Shown piece by piece: positions 44,386 to 52,779 of a stretch of DNA of 64,000 nt. The stretch covers positions 57,100 through 121,099 of the forward strand of contig JAPKBM010000002.1 of the NCBI GenBank assembly GCA_026421205.1. Direction: 5' to 3'. The notes under the pieces were generated by a model that was not told where the DNA came from, did not search any database, and saw only the letters and a list, made by a program, of their open reading frames with translations. The stretch's first letter is position 1. Every line of letters begins with the position of its first letter. This DNA comes from Planctomycetota bacterium (GTDB lineage: Bacteria; Planctomycetota; UBA1135). Position numbers and translations under genes: made by a program.

Positions 44386-46110
44386 ATGGTTCGTATCCGC
44401 ATCGTTGATGGCTTAACTGCCGGTCAAGAGACCGCCCTCTCCCCAGGAGTCCACATCGTTGGGCGTGCTGCGGGGTCGGACTGGGTTTTGGCCGCAGATT
44501 CTATTTCGGGAAAGCATTTACAGTTGACCGTTTCTGAAGAGGGATCCGTCCGTTTTCAAGATATCGGGAGTACCAACGGCACTTGGTCTGGCGGGGTTAA
44601 GGTGCAGGAAGGAGAATGGTTCCCTGGTACGGAACTCCGTCTTGGGGCTTGTCGCCTTCAATTGCTTGAGGAAGAGGGGCAGGAAGAGTCCGCTTCTCAT
44701 TCTCAAGGCAGAGAAGAGGCCCTGCAGGCAAAGAAAAGTGGGCCCTGGGCTTTGGTCGTTCTCTTGCTGTTTCTTGGCGCGTCCGGGGTTTGGGCAATCC
44801 AAAGCGGCGTTTTCTCATCTTCCGTAGATCTTCCGGAGACAGCAACCCAGGTCAGTACTCCCTCTGGTCTTCCTTCTTTGGATGCCATTGATGACCTCGG
44901 CCATTTTGGTTCGGCCGGAGCCACCGAGGCGTGGACGTTGGCGGAAGGCTGGGCACAAGAAGGAAGCCGTTTGGTGAATCGGAAGGGGCGTGGAAAAGCA
45001 TCGTTGGCGGCTCGTTTCCCCGTGCAGGGGGGGCTAGAGCTTTCGGCCGATGTGCAAGGCGCCGAAGTGGTGGCCGTGATTGCTTGGGGAACTCAAGATG
45101 CGGAACGTCCAACGGTGGAGTGGAGAACCGCTCCTCTTTCTTCGTCTCCCGTCTTGTTGGCCTTCCCGAAAGAGGCTGACTGGTTCACCTTGTCTCTCTC
45201 CTTTTCTGGTGCTGGTTCTTGCGGCTCCTTGCAGGTTCACAGCGTGGACGAATGGGTTGATTCGCAGGACATGGATGGCCGAACGGCCTACATTTCTGGC
45301 GGAAATCTTTTCCTCAGGTATCGAGACGGCCGAAGCCTTCTGGAAATTGCTGGTGAAGGTGGCCATTGGTCCACCACGTCGGGGGGCTTGAATTACCAAG
45401 GTCCCGGCCGACTTTCTTTGACTGCAGGGGAAGCCGCCCAGGAAGCCGGGCCTTTTTTGATTTTGAGTGAAGGGGGACCTCGTGTGTTAACTCCAGGCTT
45501 GCGGGTGGATGCGTCACCCGGTTGCTTTGTAGGAGGAGAGGCACGTCGTTTTCTGTTCCGTTTTGCGGAGCCCTCGGCTGTCATGGCCTTATCGCGCGCC
45601 GCGATCATGGACCTCTCAAGTGCGCAACTTCGTTGGGATTTAACCGACGCCCTTGCCCAATCGGCACGGTTAGATCGCCGGGTGAAGTCGGCCGTGCGAG
45701 CGGGCAATGCGCCAGAAATTTTGGCGGCGTCTGCGGAGCTCGTACGAGATTGGCCTTTGGATGAAACCAAGGTGGACTATGCGCAAGGGGAAATCTTTAA
45801 AATTCTCCAAGAAGGGCGGCAAGAATTGAGGAGAATTCAAGGAGAAAAAGAAGACGCCCTTTTTCTGGGATCTCGGCAAGACCTCCGAAGTCTCCAGGCC
45901 GCGGCTGAGATGTTGTCGGAGAGATTCTCGGCAACCACGCTCCGTGAGGAGGCAATCCTTGAGGCACAAGATTTAGCTCGTACTTTGGTGTTGTTAGAAC
46001 AAGATTCGGTGAAAGCAGAAGCAGATTATCAACTTCGTTTGTCTCGCGCGCTGAAACGTGCTTATCCCATCTTGTCCACTTGGCTTCAAAGAGAGGGTCG
46101 CAATGAGTAA
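44386..46110 (+). CDS. FHA-domain membrane protein heading the pilus-type operon
   Basis: A 574-residue protein with an N-terminal FHA phosphothreonine-binding domain (1-95; VGRAAGSDWVL, ISGKHLQL, IGSTNGTWS), an acidic linker, a membrane helix (about 120-140) and a large extracytoplasmic part. The latter has a beta-rich region (about 180-420) and a helical tail (about 440-574). The cytoplasmic FHA side could be recruited by the Hanks kinases encoded in the window. The frame is open further upstream to 44185, overlapping rsmE; the start at 44386 begins exactly at the FHA strand. A start at 44365 is also possible. It overlaps the PilM-like gene by eight bases. Confidence 0.85.
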   Translation: MVRIRIVDGLTAGQETALSPGVHIVGRAAGSDWVLAADSISGKHLQLTVSEEGSVRFQDIGSTNGTWSGGVKVQEGEWFPGTELRLGACRLQLLEEEGQEESASHSQGREEALQAKKSGPWALVVLLLFLGASGVWAIQSGVFSSSVDLPETATQVSTPSGLPSLDAIDDLGHFGSAGATEAWTLAEGWAQEGSRLVNRKGRGKASLAARFPVQGGLELSADVQGAEVVAVIAWGTQDAERPTVEWRTAPLSSSPVLLAFPKEADWFTLSLSFSGAGSCGSLQVHSVDEWVDSQDMDGRTAYISGGNLFLRYRDGRSLLEIAGEGGHWSTTSGGLNYQGPGRLSLTAGEAAQEAGPFLILSEGGPRVLTPGLRVDASPGCFVGGEARRFLFRFAEPSAVMALSRAAIMDLSSAQLRWDLTDALAQSARLDRRVKSAVRAGNAPEILAASAELVRDWPLDETKVDYAQGEIFKILQEGRQELRRIQGEKEDALFLGSRQDLRSLQAAAEMLSERFSATTLREEAILEAQDLARTLVLLEQDSVKAEADYQLRLSRALKRAYPILSTWLQREGRNE

Positions 46111-47731
46111 AGGTGTCGGACTCGATCTCGGGAAATCCAAGGTGCGTTTAGCAGGCTTGGATGTCAAAAAAGATGCTGTCAAAATTACGCGCTATCAGTC
46201 GGCCGTTTTAGAAGATGGAGAACTTCCTGTAGAGGTGGCCAGTGCTGTTTTCGGCAAAGTCAATGGGGCTCGCGTGGGCGTGACAGGTTCCGATGTCATG
46301 TTGCGTTACTTGCCCGTCCCGGAAGTAGAGGATTGGCGTTTGGAGCGTTTGATGGAGTTTGAAGTGAGGGAACTGACCTCTAGATCAGGTGCACCGTTGG
46401 CAACGTCCTACAACTTACTTCCGGTCCCCAAAGAGTTGGATGACGAAGACACGATGTTACTGGGTGTTATCAAGGAAGGTCTATTGGATGATTGGGTCAC
46501 CGACCTTTCCCCAATAAGTCCAGAGGGCTTCACGCCAAATGCAGTGGCTTTATATAACGCGTATTTGGCCCTAGGGGATCATGAATCTTCCGTAACGCTG
46601 TTGGCTAATTTGGGTAAGTCTACTTTAGATTTGGCATTAGTTCGTGGCACAGAACTTTATTTTGCACGTTCAGTCTCAACCTCATTAGATCAAAGAGATG
46701 CCAACCTCGGAAAAAGTTTGGGTATTTCAGAAGGCCGCGCACAAGACTTAATTCACAAGCATTTGGATTTGCGCCTTGGGCTTGGAGAACGCCTCTCGTC
46801 CGACGCCGACCGTGTCACGCGCCCATTGCTTCCTTTATATGACAGCTTGCCAACTCTTTTGGGAGGTATCATTACGCTGTGTCGGGCTCAGGCGCGCTTA
46901 AGAGAACTAACCTTAGACAGGGTTCTCTTGACCGGTGGCGGTGCGAAGGCAGGTGGTTTGGTCGACCTTCTCTCAAGTCGTATGCGTATCCCCGTTTCAC
47001 TTTGGGATGCGACGGAAATGGTGGATCCAAGTGCATTGCCAGAAGAAGAGTTGCAACAGTTCGAGGCTGACGGTCTTGCCTCCACGGTGGCTTTGGGCCT
47101 TGCTCTGTCTTCGGCAGATTCGCAAATGTACGCATTAGAAATTCTGTCCGAAGGCGCGCGAAAAACGCGGAACTTTAAAGAACGAGGTATTTGGTCGGTG
47201 TTGGCTGGCGTTGCAGCAGTGCTCTTCCTGTTCTTCGATTTTTCTGTAGCCTCGACACAAGCGGAAGAGGCGTCGGATGTGGCCCGCCGACTTTCTGGAA
47301 AAGTGAAAGCAGCACAGGCGAGTCATTCCAGGGCGCTTGGCTTGTTAGATGAGGTGAAGTTTCGCCAATCTTTGGTCAAGGAACTTTCTGCCGAATACGC
47401 GGTCAAAGAAACCGGTTTACAGATGATGCGTTTCTTGGAAGCAGAGCTTCCTCAGGACCTTTGGGTGGATGCCCTCACAGTGGAACTTCAGGATGGAGCG
47501 ATTTGGGGGAAAGAGGGCTTTCAAGTTCCTGTCGTCATCATGCAGGGCAAGGGTCAAGATGCTGCTCGCCAGGCTTCCGATGTATTCGCGGACTTCCAAG
47601 AGCGTTTGAAAACGCATTTGGCAAATGGCGAAGATCGGGTTAAGACAAATGCTACGGGCCGAGGTGGCTCTCTTTCTTGGACAGTAGAAGCGTGCATCCT
47701 TGCTGAGCCTCTTTTGGAGGAAGACGAATGA
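46103..47731 (+). CDS. PilM-PilN-like fusion, pilus/secretion inner-membrane platform
   Basis: A 542-residue protein. Residues 1-340 follow the actin-like PilM/GspL cytoplasmic fold (GVGLDLGKSKVRLAG phosphate-1 loop, ANLGKSTLDLAL, VLLTGGGAKAGG). A membrane helix (361-383) and a coiled-coil plus ferredoxin-like periplasmic part follow, as in PilN or the C-terminal half of GspL. GspL of type II secretion has this same actin-like plus TM plus periplasmic layout, so the protein may equally be called GspL-like. The start at 46103 (MSKGVGLDLG) overlaps the FHA gene's stop by eight bases. The next gene encodes the PilO/GspM partner. Confidence 0.85.
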   Translation: MSKGVGLDLGKSKVRLAGLDVKKDAVKITRYQSAVLEDGELPVEVASAVFGKVNGARVGVTGSDVMLRYLPVPEVEDWRLERLMEFEVRELTSRSGAPLATSYNLLPVPKELDDEDTMLLGVIKEGLLDDWVTDLSPISPEGFTPNAVALYNAYLALGDHESSVTLLANLGKSTLDLALVRGTELYFARSVSTSLDQRDANLGKSLGISEGRAQDLIHKHLDLRLGLGERLSSDADRVTRPLLPLYDSLPTLLGGIITLCRAQARLRELTLDRVLLTGGGAKAGGLVDLLSSRMRIPVSLWDATEMVDPSALPEEELQQFEADGLASTVALGLALSSADSQMYALEILSEGARKTRNFKERGIWSVLAGVAAVLFLFFDFSVASTQAEEASDVARRLSGKVKAAQASHSRALGLLDEVKFRQSLVKELSAEYAVKETGLQMMRFLEAELPQDLWVDALTVELQDGAIWGKEGFQVPVVIMQGKGQDAARQASDVFADFQERLKTHLANGEDRVKTNATGRGGSLSWTVEACILAEPLLEEDE

Positions 47732-48504
47732 ATTTCGATGCATTTTGGCAGCAGCACCGCCACTTCATCACGGGAGTCCTTGTGGGGTTGATTGTGTTTT
47801 TGATTGGGCGTGCATTTGTGGGTTCTCATTCACGAAGTGAATTCCTGAGAGCACAGCAACAAATACGTTCTCACAATGGAAAGTTGCGGACGTCTGCTTA
47901 CTCAGTTCAGCAAGTGCAGTCCTTAGAAAGTCATCTCTCTGAGCTAGAGTCGCGAACGTCCTCCTTGAAGGCTGTGACTTTGCCGAATCTTCGGGCTGAC
48001 TTCCAGCCTCGTCCTGGCCAATCGTCTAGTCAACATTACATTCAGTGGACAGGGAAGCTTCGGCAAGAATTGTTGGCTTTTGCATTGCGGAATAACGTGG
48101 ATGTTGAGGAGGACCTTGGGCTTCCACCGCAACAACCCGCACAGCCTGACCAGCTGGAGCGCGTGATGCGTGGCCTTGATGTCGTTGACCGCGTTTGCCG
48201 CATGGCCGTTTTGGCAGGTGCCATGCGGGTGGAGGACATTGAAATCCAGGTACGCCAACGGCGAAAGCGCGGGCGTCGGTCCGAGGAGCAAATCCTTGAC
48301 CTCATTCCAGTTTCTATGGAAGTTATATTTCCCATTCAATCTTCTCTCTCTTTTCTCGACGACATACTGCAAGAAGGGGACGGGCTAGGACCTCTAGGGC
48401 TCACCAAACTTGTACTTCAGGAGCCGCATGAGCGAAAACGGGAAAGGCGCGTTCTTCTGGAGTTTTCTGTCGGCGGTTTGCCGAAGGAGGAGGTGGAGGA
48501 ATGA
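47728..48504 (+). CDS. PilO/GspM-like inner-membrane platform protein
   Basis: A 258-residue bitopic protein: a short cytoplasmic N-terminus, a membrane helix (about 13-31), a coiled coil (about 35-80) and a ferredoxin-like periplasmic end (about 150-250, with PVSMEVIFPIQSSLSFLDDI-type strands; key segment VIFPIQSSLSF). This is the PilO/GspM layout. It overlaps both neighbours by four bases (ATGA). The family is assigned by architecture and order, since sequence conservation in PilO is always low. Confidence 0.75.
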   Translation: MNFDAFWQQHRHFITGVLVGLIVFLIGRAFVGSHSRSEFLRAQQQIRSHNGKLRTSAYSVQQVQSLESHLSELESRTSSLKAVTLPNLRADFQPRPGQSSSQHYIQWTGKLRQELLAFALRNNVDVEEDLGLPPQQPAQPDQLERVMRGLDVVDRVCRMAVLAGAMRVEDIEIQVRQRRKRGRRSEEQILDLIPVSMEVIFPIQSSLSFLDDILQEGDGLGPLGLTKLVLQEPHERKRERRVLLEFSVGGLPKEEVEE

Positions 48505-51191
48505 AAAGAGAGCCAATTTTCTTTCTCTGTGTTCTTGTCCTTCTTGCGTGGATGGGGATGAATCTGCATCAGGATTCTCTGGCTGGATCGCGTGGGAATC
48601 GACGTACTGCTTTGAATTTAGATATGGATGCGTTGGGGTCTTTGAACCCTGTCGTCAGTCTCCCCGGCGAGTCGGTGCGAAAAAACGCATTTAAGAAGCC
48701 TAGTACTGATGAGGCGTTGCCGCCTTTGGAGTTGGCCATTCCCCCTTTGGCGGCTTTACCCGTTTTATTGCCACCGCCTTACCCAGATCCTGGTGCGTCA
48801 GTTTGGAGCCACCATCTCCTTGTCAACGTCCAAGCCCCTGTGGGTGGAATTCAAGACCTTGTATCATCTTCGGTGGATTCGGAAGAAGTTTCTTCGAAGA
48901 ACGTTGCGTCTGAAATGCTGGGCTCAGAGACGTCCTATGAATCTTTGTACGACTCCGTTCAGGTGGACACTATTTCCACGTTGTGGGGATGGGTCCTTGA
49001 TGAAGACCGGTATCAGAAAGGGGCGGAAACTTCGCTGACTTTCCAAGAAGTGAATCCGGTAACCGGAGAATCTCGTTTTGCATCTCGGGTCTTTGCACCC
49101 GGAGAATATGTCGGCTTTCAATTGGCAAAGACTTTGCAGAATGAAGTGAAGTACAAAGCGGTGGAATTGGCACAGCTAGGAACGGCAAGGGAGGAGCAAA
49201 TTCATCAAGGCGTCTCTTGGTTGTTGAATCAAGGAGTACGTGAGCCGGCCGCTTTTGAGATTGCACTTGCTCGCGCAACTTCTTTGGCCGAAGTGGACCC
49301 AGCAGAGTCCAAGCATTGGCTCTTGTTGGGGTCGGTCTATGAGAGAACTTTGCAGTTGGACCGCGCGTTTTCACTGTACGCGGCATTGGCAGGCCGGCCT
49401 ATTCCACAGGCTTCGGTCCCTGCCTCGATGAGTCAAGTCAATGAATTAGCTCATCCTTCTGTCCCTTTGGTTCGCATGGCGGTCATTCTTCGAAAGCTGG
49501 GGTCAGACTCCGCGGCGCATGCGCTGTTGGCGGATGCCGTTTTGATGAGAGATGGGGACCCCAGTGCAGACTTGGAGATGGGGATTTTATTGCTTGATGA
49601 AGAGAGCCTGGTTCAGGCAAAAGCGCATTTACTCCAAGCGCAAAGTTTACTGCAAGCTCAGCGCACTTCCTTGCAGTATCAACAAGCGGTTGTGGGTTTG
49701 GGAAAAGTAGCTTTGGCTACCGGTGACTGGGCATCGGCCACGTCCTCTTTTGAAGATGCTCTTGCCGCCGTTCAAGGAGCCGATTCTTCTCATGATGCGC
49801 AGTGTGGCCTCATTGCTTCCCTGTATTTAGCCGGAAAGTTTGATCAAGCTGCACTGGCTTCTGAGGAAGCAATTCTTATTTACGGCCCTTCCGCTTCGCT
49901 TTTGTATCTCCGAGGCTTAAGCACCGCCGCCTCCGGTGGGTCGGCTGCCGAAGTAGTCCGTGACTTGAAGCAAGCGGTCGCTGCTGAACCTCTCGACGCA
50001 GCACCCTCTTGGGCTGCCTTGGCTTTTTGGTACGACATTCTTGGTGAAAGCGCCTTGGCAGAAGAATCTCTATCACTGGCGTTAGAAATGGAGCCCAGTT
50101 TGCTTTACGCAAAATATTTAGAGGGGCTGTGGCAAGCCCGTGGGGGAAATACGGCATCTGCAAGGGATGCTTTCCGTGGCCTCGTGGCGGAGGCTCCCCA
50201 GTGCGCCGCCTTTTTAATGGAACTCGGTTGGATTCTTTCCGCCGATGGCCACTATGGCCCAGCTGAGGTTGCTTTTCGTCAGGCCGAGACTCATCGGCCT
50301 TCCTGGGTTCGTTCCGTGAGCCATGCACCGGCTTGGGCCGAGTTGGCACTTCGCAGGGGTCTGAATCATATGAAGCGCCAGTCTTATGGAGAGTCGGCAA
50401 CGTCTTTCGAGGAGGCGCAATCCCTTTTTCCAGGGTTTTTACAAGCACAAAATGCTGTGGCTTGCCTGCAGTATGCTCAGGGAGATTTAGCTTCCAGTGT
50501 TGCAGAATTTAGTTATCTCTTGGACACGTTGCGTGATGACAAGGGAAACCCACAAGCCGCTTTTGCGCAACTTTGGCAAGGTCGCATTACCGCACACGCC
50601 CGATTACGACATTGGAACGACACGTTTGAAGGAAACCGATTTCTTTCTGGTTGGGATGCCCAGAGTGGTGCGCGTCAAGGGGTGGAGCCACGGATTGCAA
50701 TGGGGATTCTTCGTATTCAAGGTTCCCATCGAGAGGCGGGTAAAACTCGAGCAGTGCGAACTCTTCCTGCACAGCACTTCCGGTCATTTTCCGCTGACAT
50801 CAAGGTGGGTGAAGCTCACCGGGGCGATGCGGGGGTCTTTACGGCGCTGGAAAGTCGCAATGGTCGGCAAACTTGGGCGTTCCATGTTTTCCGAGATAGA
50901 GAGGGCTGGCTGAGTTGGTCTTGGAAGCAAGGTGCAAAAGAAGATCGGGGTCGAACGGGTCAGCGTCTTTCGACGGATGAAACCATTCGGGTTGGCTTTG
51001 ATCTAGATAGAGAACCGGTGCCTCCTGTCCTACGTGTTCATGCGGATGGCCAAGTTATTTGGACGGGGCCGGTGGCCGTTTTACGCTCTGCAAGCGGTTC
51101 GTTGGTCTATGGTGTTTACGCAGAGACCGCCAACGCTCTTCCTGTTGACCTTTCTTTGGATAACCTCGAAGTCATTTACGCAAAGCCATGA
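48501..51191 (+). CDS. Anchored TPR protein with C-terminal jelly-roll domain
   Basis: An 896-residue protein with an N-terminal membrane helix (about 7-22), a Pro-rich stretch (70-95) and a region with a GspC/PilP-like feel (about 120-210). A long TPR superhelix follows (about 255-690; units such as ALATGDWASATSSFEDALAAV, SLYLAGKFDQAALASEEAI). The last 180 residues form a beta-rich domain (DAGVFTALESRNGRQ, LSLDNLEVIYAK) like concanavalin-type lectin folds. It sits where type IV pilus operons usually encode PilP or an assembly TPR protein such as PilF/Tgl. It overlaps both neighbours by four bases. Confidence 0.8.
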   Translation: MKREPIFFLCVLVLLAWMGMNLHQDSLAGSRGNRRTALNLDMDALGSLNPVVSLPGESVRKNAFKKPSTDEALPPLELAIPPLAALPVLLPPPYPDPGASVWSHHLLVNVQAPVGGIQDLVSSSVDSEEVSSKNVASEMLGSETSYESLYDSVQVDTISTLWGWVLDEDRYQKGAETSLTFQEVNPVTGESRFASRVFAPGEYVGFQLAKTLQNEVKYKAVELAQLGTAREEQIHQGVSWLLNQGVREPAAFEIALARATSLAEVDPAESKHWLLLGSVYERTLQLDRAFSLYAALAGRPIPQASVPASMSQVNELAHPSVPLVRMAVILRKLGSDSAAHALLADAVLMRDGDPSADLEMGILLLDEESLVQAKAHLLQAQSLLQAQRTSLQYQQAVVGLGKVALATGDWASATSSFEDALAAVQGADSSHDAQCGLIASLYLAGKFDQAALASEEAILIYGPSASLLYLRGLSTAASGGSAAEVVRDLKQAVAAEPLDAAPSWAALAFWYDILGESALAEESLSLALEMEPSLLYAKYLEGLWQARGGNTASARDAFRGLVAEAPQCAAFLMELGWILSADGHYGPAEVAFRQAETHRPSWVRSVSHAPAWAELALRRGLNHMKRQSYGESATSFEEAQSLFPGFLQAQNAVACLQYAQGDLASSVAEFSYLLDTLRDDKGNPQAAFAQLWQGRITAHARLRHWNDTFEGNRFLSGWDAQSGARQGVEPRIAMGILRIQGSHREAGKTRAVRTLPAQHFRSFSADIKVGEAHRGDAGVFTALESRNGRQTWAFHVFRDREGWLSWSWKQGAKEDRGRTGQRLSTDETIRVGFDLDREPVPPVLRVHADGQVIWTGPVAVLRSASGSLVYGVYAETANALPVDLSLDNLEVIYAKP

Positions 51192-51790
51192 TGCAAAAAA
51201 ACGGTTTTACACTGTTGGAGTTGATGATCGTCATGGTCATTGTTGGCGTGCTCATGACTGCGCTGCTCATGTCTGGCGCAGGGATTTTCGGGCAATCTGC
51301 CGAGAAAGAAACACTGATTCGGCTACAGACGATGGCAGCCTTACTCGAGCAGCACCGGACTATCGAAGGGGACTATCCCGATGATCGCCTCCCTAAGGGT
51401 TTGCCCGCAAATACGTTCAATTCCAAAGCAGAGGCTCTGTTTCTGGCTTTGTTTGATGCAGGGTATGGAGGTGGAAAACCAAATCAAGATTGGCTCGTCA
51501 ATACGGATGGAGACGAGACGTCGAAGCCGCGAACGGAATTGCCGTCTCCGCAATTGTTCGAAATTTCTGATGCCTGGGGAAACCCAGTTGCCTATTACGA
51601 GAGTTTGCATTACAAAACGACGGGGCAATGGATGGCCGGACTTGATGAAGAATACGAAGAACAAGTTTCTGGAGCACGTCGGAATGAAACAACTGGGGGC
51701 TGGGAAGAGCCTGGCCGCTTTCAATTGATTTCAGCAGGCCCAGATGGTTATTTCGATACCGAAGACGACATCACGCATTTCGGAAACTAA
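51188..51790 (+). CDS. GspG-like major pseudopilin
   Basis: A 200-residue prepilin-like protein. The leader MMQKNG is cleaved before FTLLELMIVMVIVGVL, a class III prepilin signal with Glu at +5. The C-terminal part has DAWGNPVAYYES and a GPDGYFDTEDD segment, the calcium-site region typical of GspG. It is longer than most GspG proteins (about 140 residues) because of an insert around 95-175. It is the only member of the operon with these GspG hallmarks, so it is probably the main pseudopilus subunit. It overlaps the next gene by one base (TAATG). Confidence 0.9.
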   Translation: MMQKNGFTLLELMIVMVIVGVLMTALLMSGAGIFGQSAEKETLIRLQTMAALLEQHRTIEGDYPDDRLPKGLPANTFNSKAEALFLALFDAGYGGGKPNQDWLVNTDGDETSKPRTELPSPQLFEISDAWGNPVAYYESLHYKTTGQWMAGLDEEYEEQVSGARRNETTGGWEEPGRFQLISAGPDGYFDTEDDITHFGN

Positions 51791-52779
51791 TGCGGCGCGG
51801 CTTCACGATTGCTGAACTCCTCCTTGTGATGGTGGTGCTCGGTGTCATCGTAGGTATTAGTTTGGGTGGCTTAGACCGTATGGATCCAGGAACACGTGGG
51901 TTCCAAAAGACAATGGGTACGTTTCTACTTAGCAGTCGAGATCGTGCACGCGTGACGGGTTTGCCTGTTGTCTTGAGTTTGGACCCAGAAACGGAGGAGC
52001 GGAACGCTCGTTTGCAGCGATGGGTCTATCGCCCAGTAAGAGAAGCGACCTTTGAGGTAGCAAGCCGGGAAAGAGAAAATCTTTTTCTAGTTGACCCTGC
52101 AATCTTGGGTCAACGAGGACGTGTTGGCGCGGGTTTAGATTTGCGTCTCGGTGGAGGCGTTCAGGTGGAAGGGCGCGCAGGCGTTTTGGCTTCACAACAA
52201 GGGCTCCGCTTAGTTTTCGACGTCAGGCCAGCCAAGAAATCTTCGGGCGTTCTTGTGGACTGGAAAGACCTCCTTCAGGTGAAATTGCGCAGCGATGGAA
52301 GCCTACAGGTTTTTGTGATGGGCGGTGATGGCACACGTTTTAGTCGTCAAACGGTTGAAACTGCTTCGCGCACGGTGGTTTTTGGCCAATGGAATCATGT
52401 AGCCGTGATGGCACAGCCCGCGTTTGATTCAAAACTTCCTGGAATCTTGTCGATTGACCTTGGGGGGCAGCGCGTTACCCAAAGTCCCTTTCTTGGGCAA
52501 CTTCCCGAAGTTGAGGCGACCCCGTACTTGGGCGACATCAACGGAAGATTTCGTGGAGAGATGGACGAATTTTCTGTTTGGGTGCGCACACAAGAGGTTG
52601 GGCCCGTATTGCCTGGCGACGCAGAGCTGTTGATGCCTGTCGCTGAAATACATTTAGATCGGTTTGGACGGTTGGATATGAATCGACATCCAGAACCTAT
52701 TCCTGTTGGAATTGCTCAGGTCGGCGAACTTCAAGAAGAGTTTTTAATCGGACGTTTTTCGCAGGAGGGTATGCCTTGA
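51790..52779 (+). CDS. GspH-like pseudopilin with an embedded laminin-G-like domain
   Basis: A 329-residue prepilin-like protein: leader MRRG cleaved before FTIAELLLVMVVLGVI, then a GspH-type start (SSRDRARVTGLPVVLSLDP). Instead of continuing, a laminin-G/concanavalin-like beta-sandwich (about 112-265) is inserted, seen in VFGQWNHVAVMA, SIDLGGQ and FRGEMDEFSVW, and the GspH-like fold then resumes (VAEIHLDRFGRLD). Normal GspH is about 150-190 residues. The insert would project from the pseudopilus tip and could bind glycans or protein. Coupled to both neighbours. Confidence 0.85.
   Translation: MRRGFTIAELLLVMVVLGVIVGISLGGLDRMDPGTRGFQKTMGTFLLSSRDRARVTGLPVVLSLDPETEERNARLQRWVYRPVREATFEVASRERENLFLVDPAILGQRGRVGAGLDLRLGGGVQVEGRAGVLASQQGLRLVFDVRPAKKSSGVLVDWKDLLQVKLRSDGSLQVFVMGGDGTRFSRQTVETASRTVVFGQWNHVAVMAQPAFDSKLPGILSIDLGGQRVTQSPFLGQLPEVEATPYLGDINGRFRGEMDEFSVWVRTQEVGPVLPGDAELLMPVAEIHLDRFGRLDMNRHPEPIPVGIAQVGELQEEFLIGRFSQEGMP
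52763..52778 (+). promoter_or_regulatory. Ribosome binding site fixing a TTG start
   Basis: AGGAGGG (52763-52769) lies six bases before TTG at 52776. The TTG overlaps the preceding TGA stop (TTGA). This strong Shine-Dalgarno supports the TTG as start of the GspK-like gene, since the next in-frame ATG comes after the prepilin leader. Confidence 0.8.
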
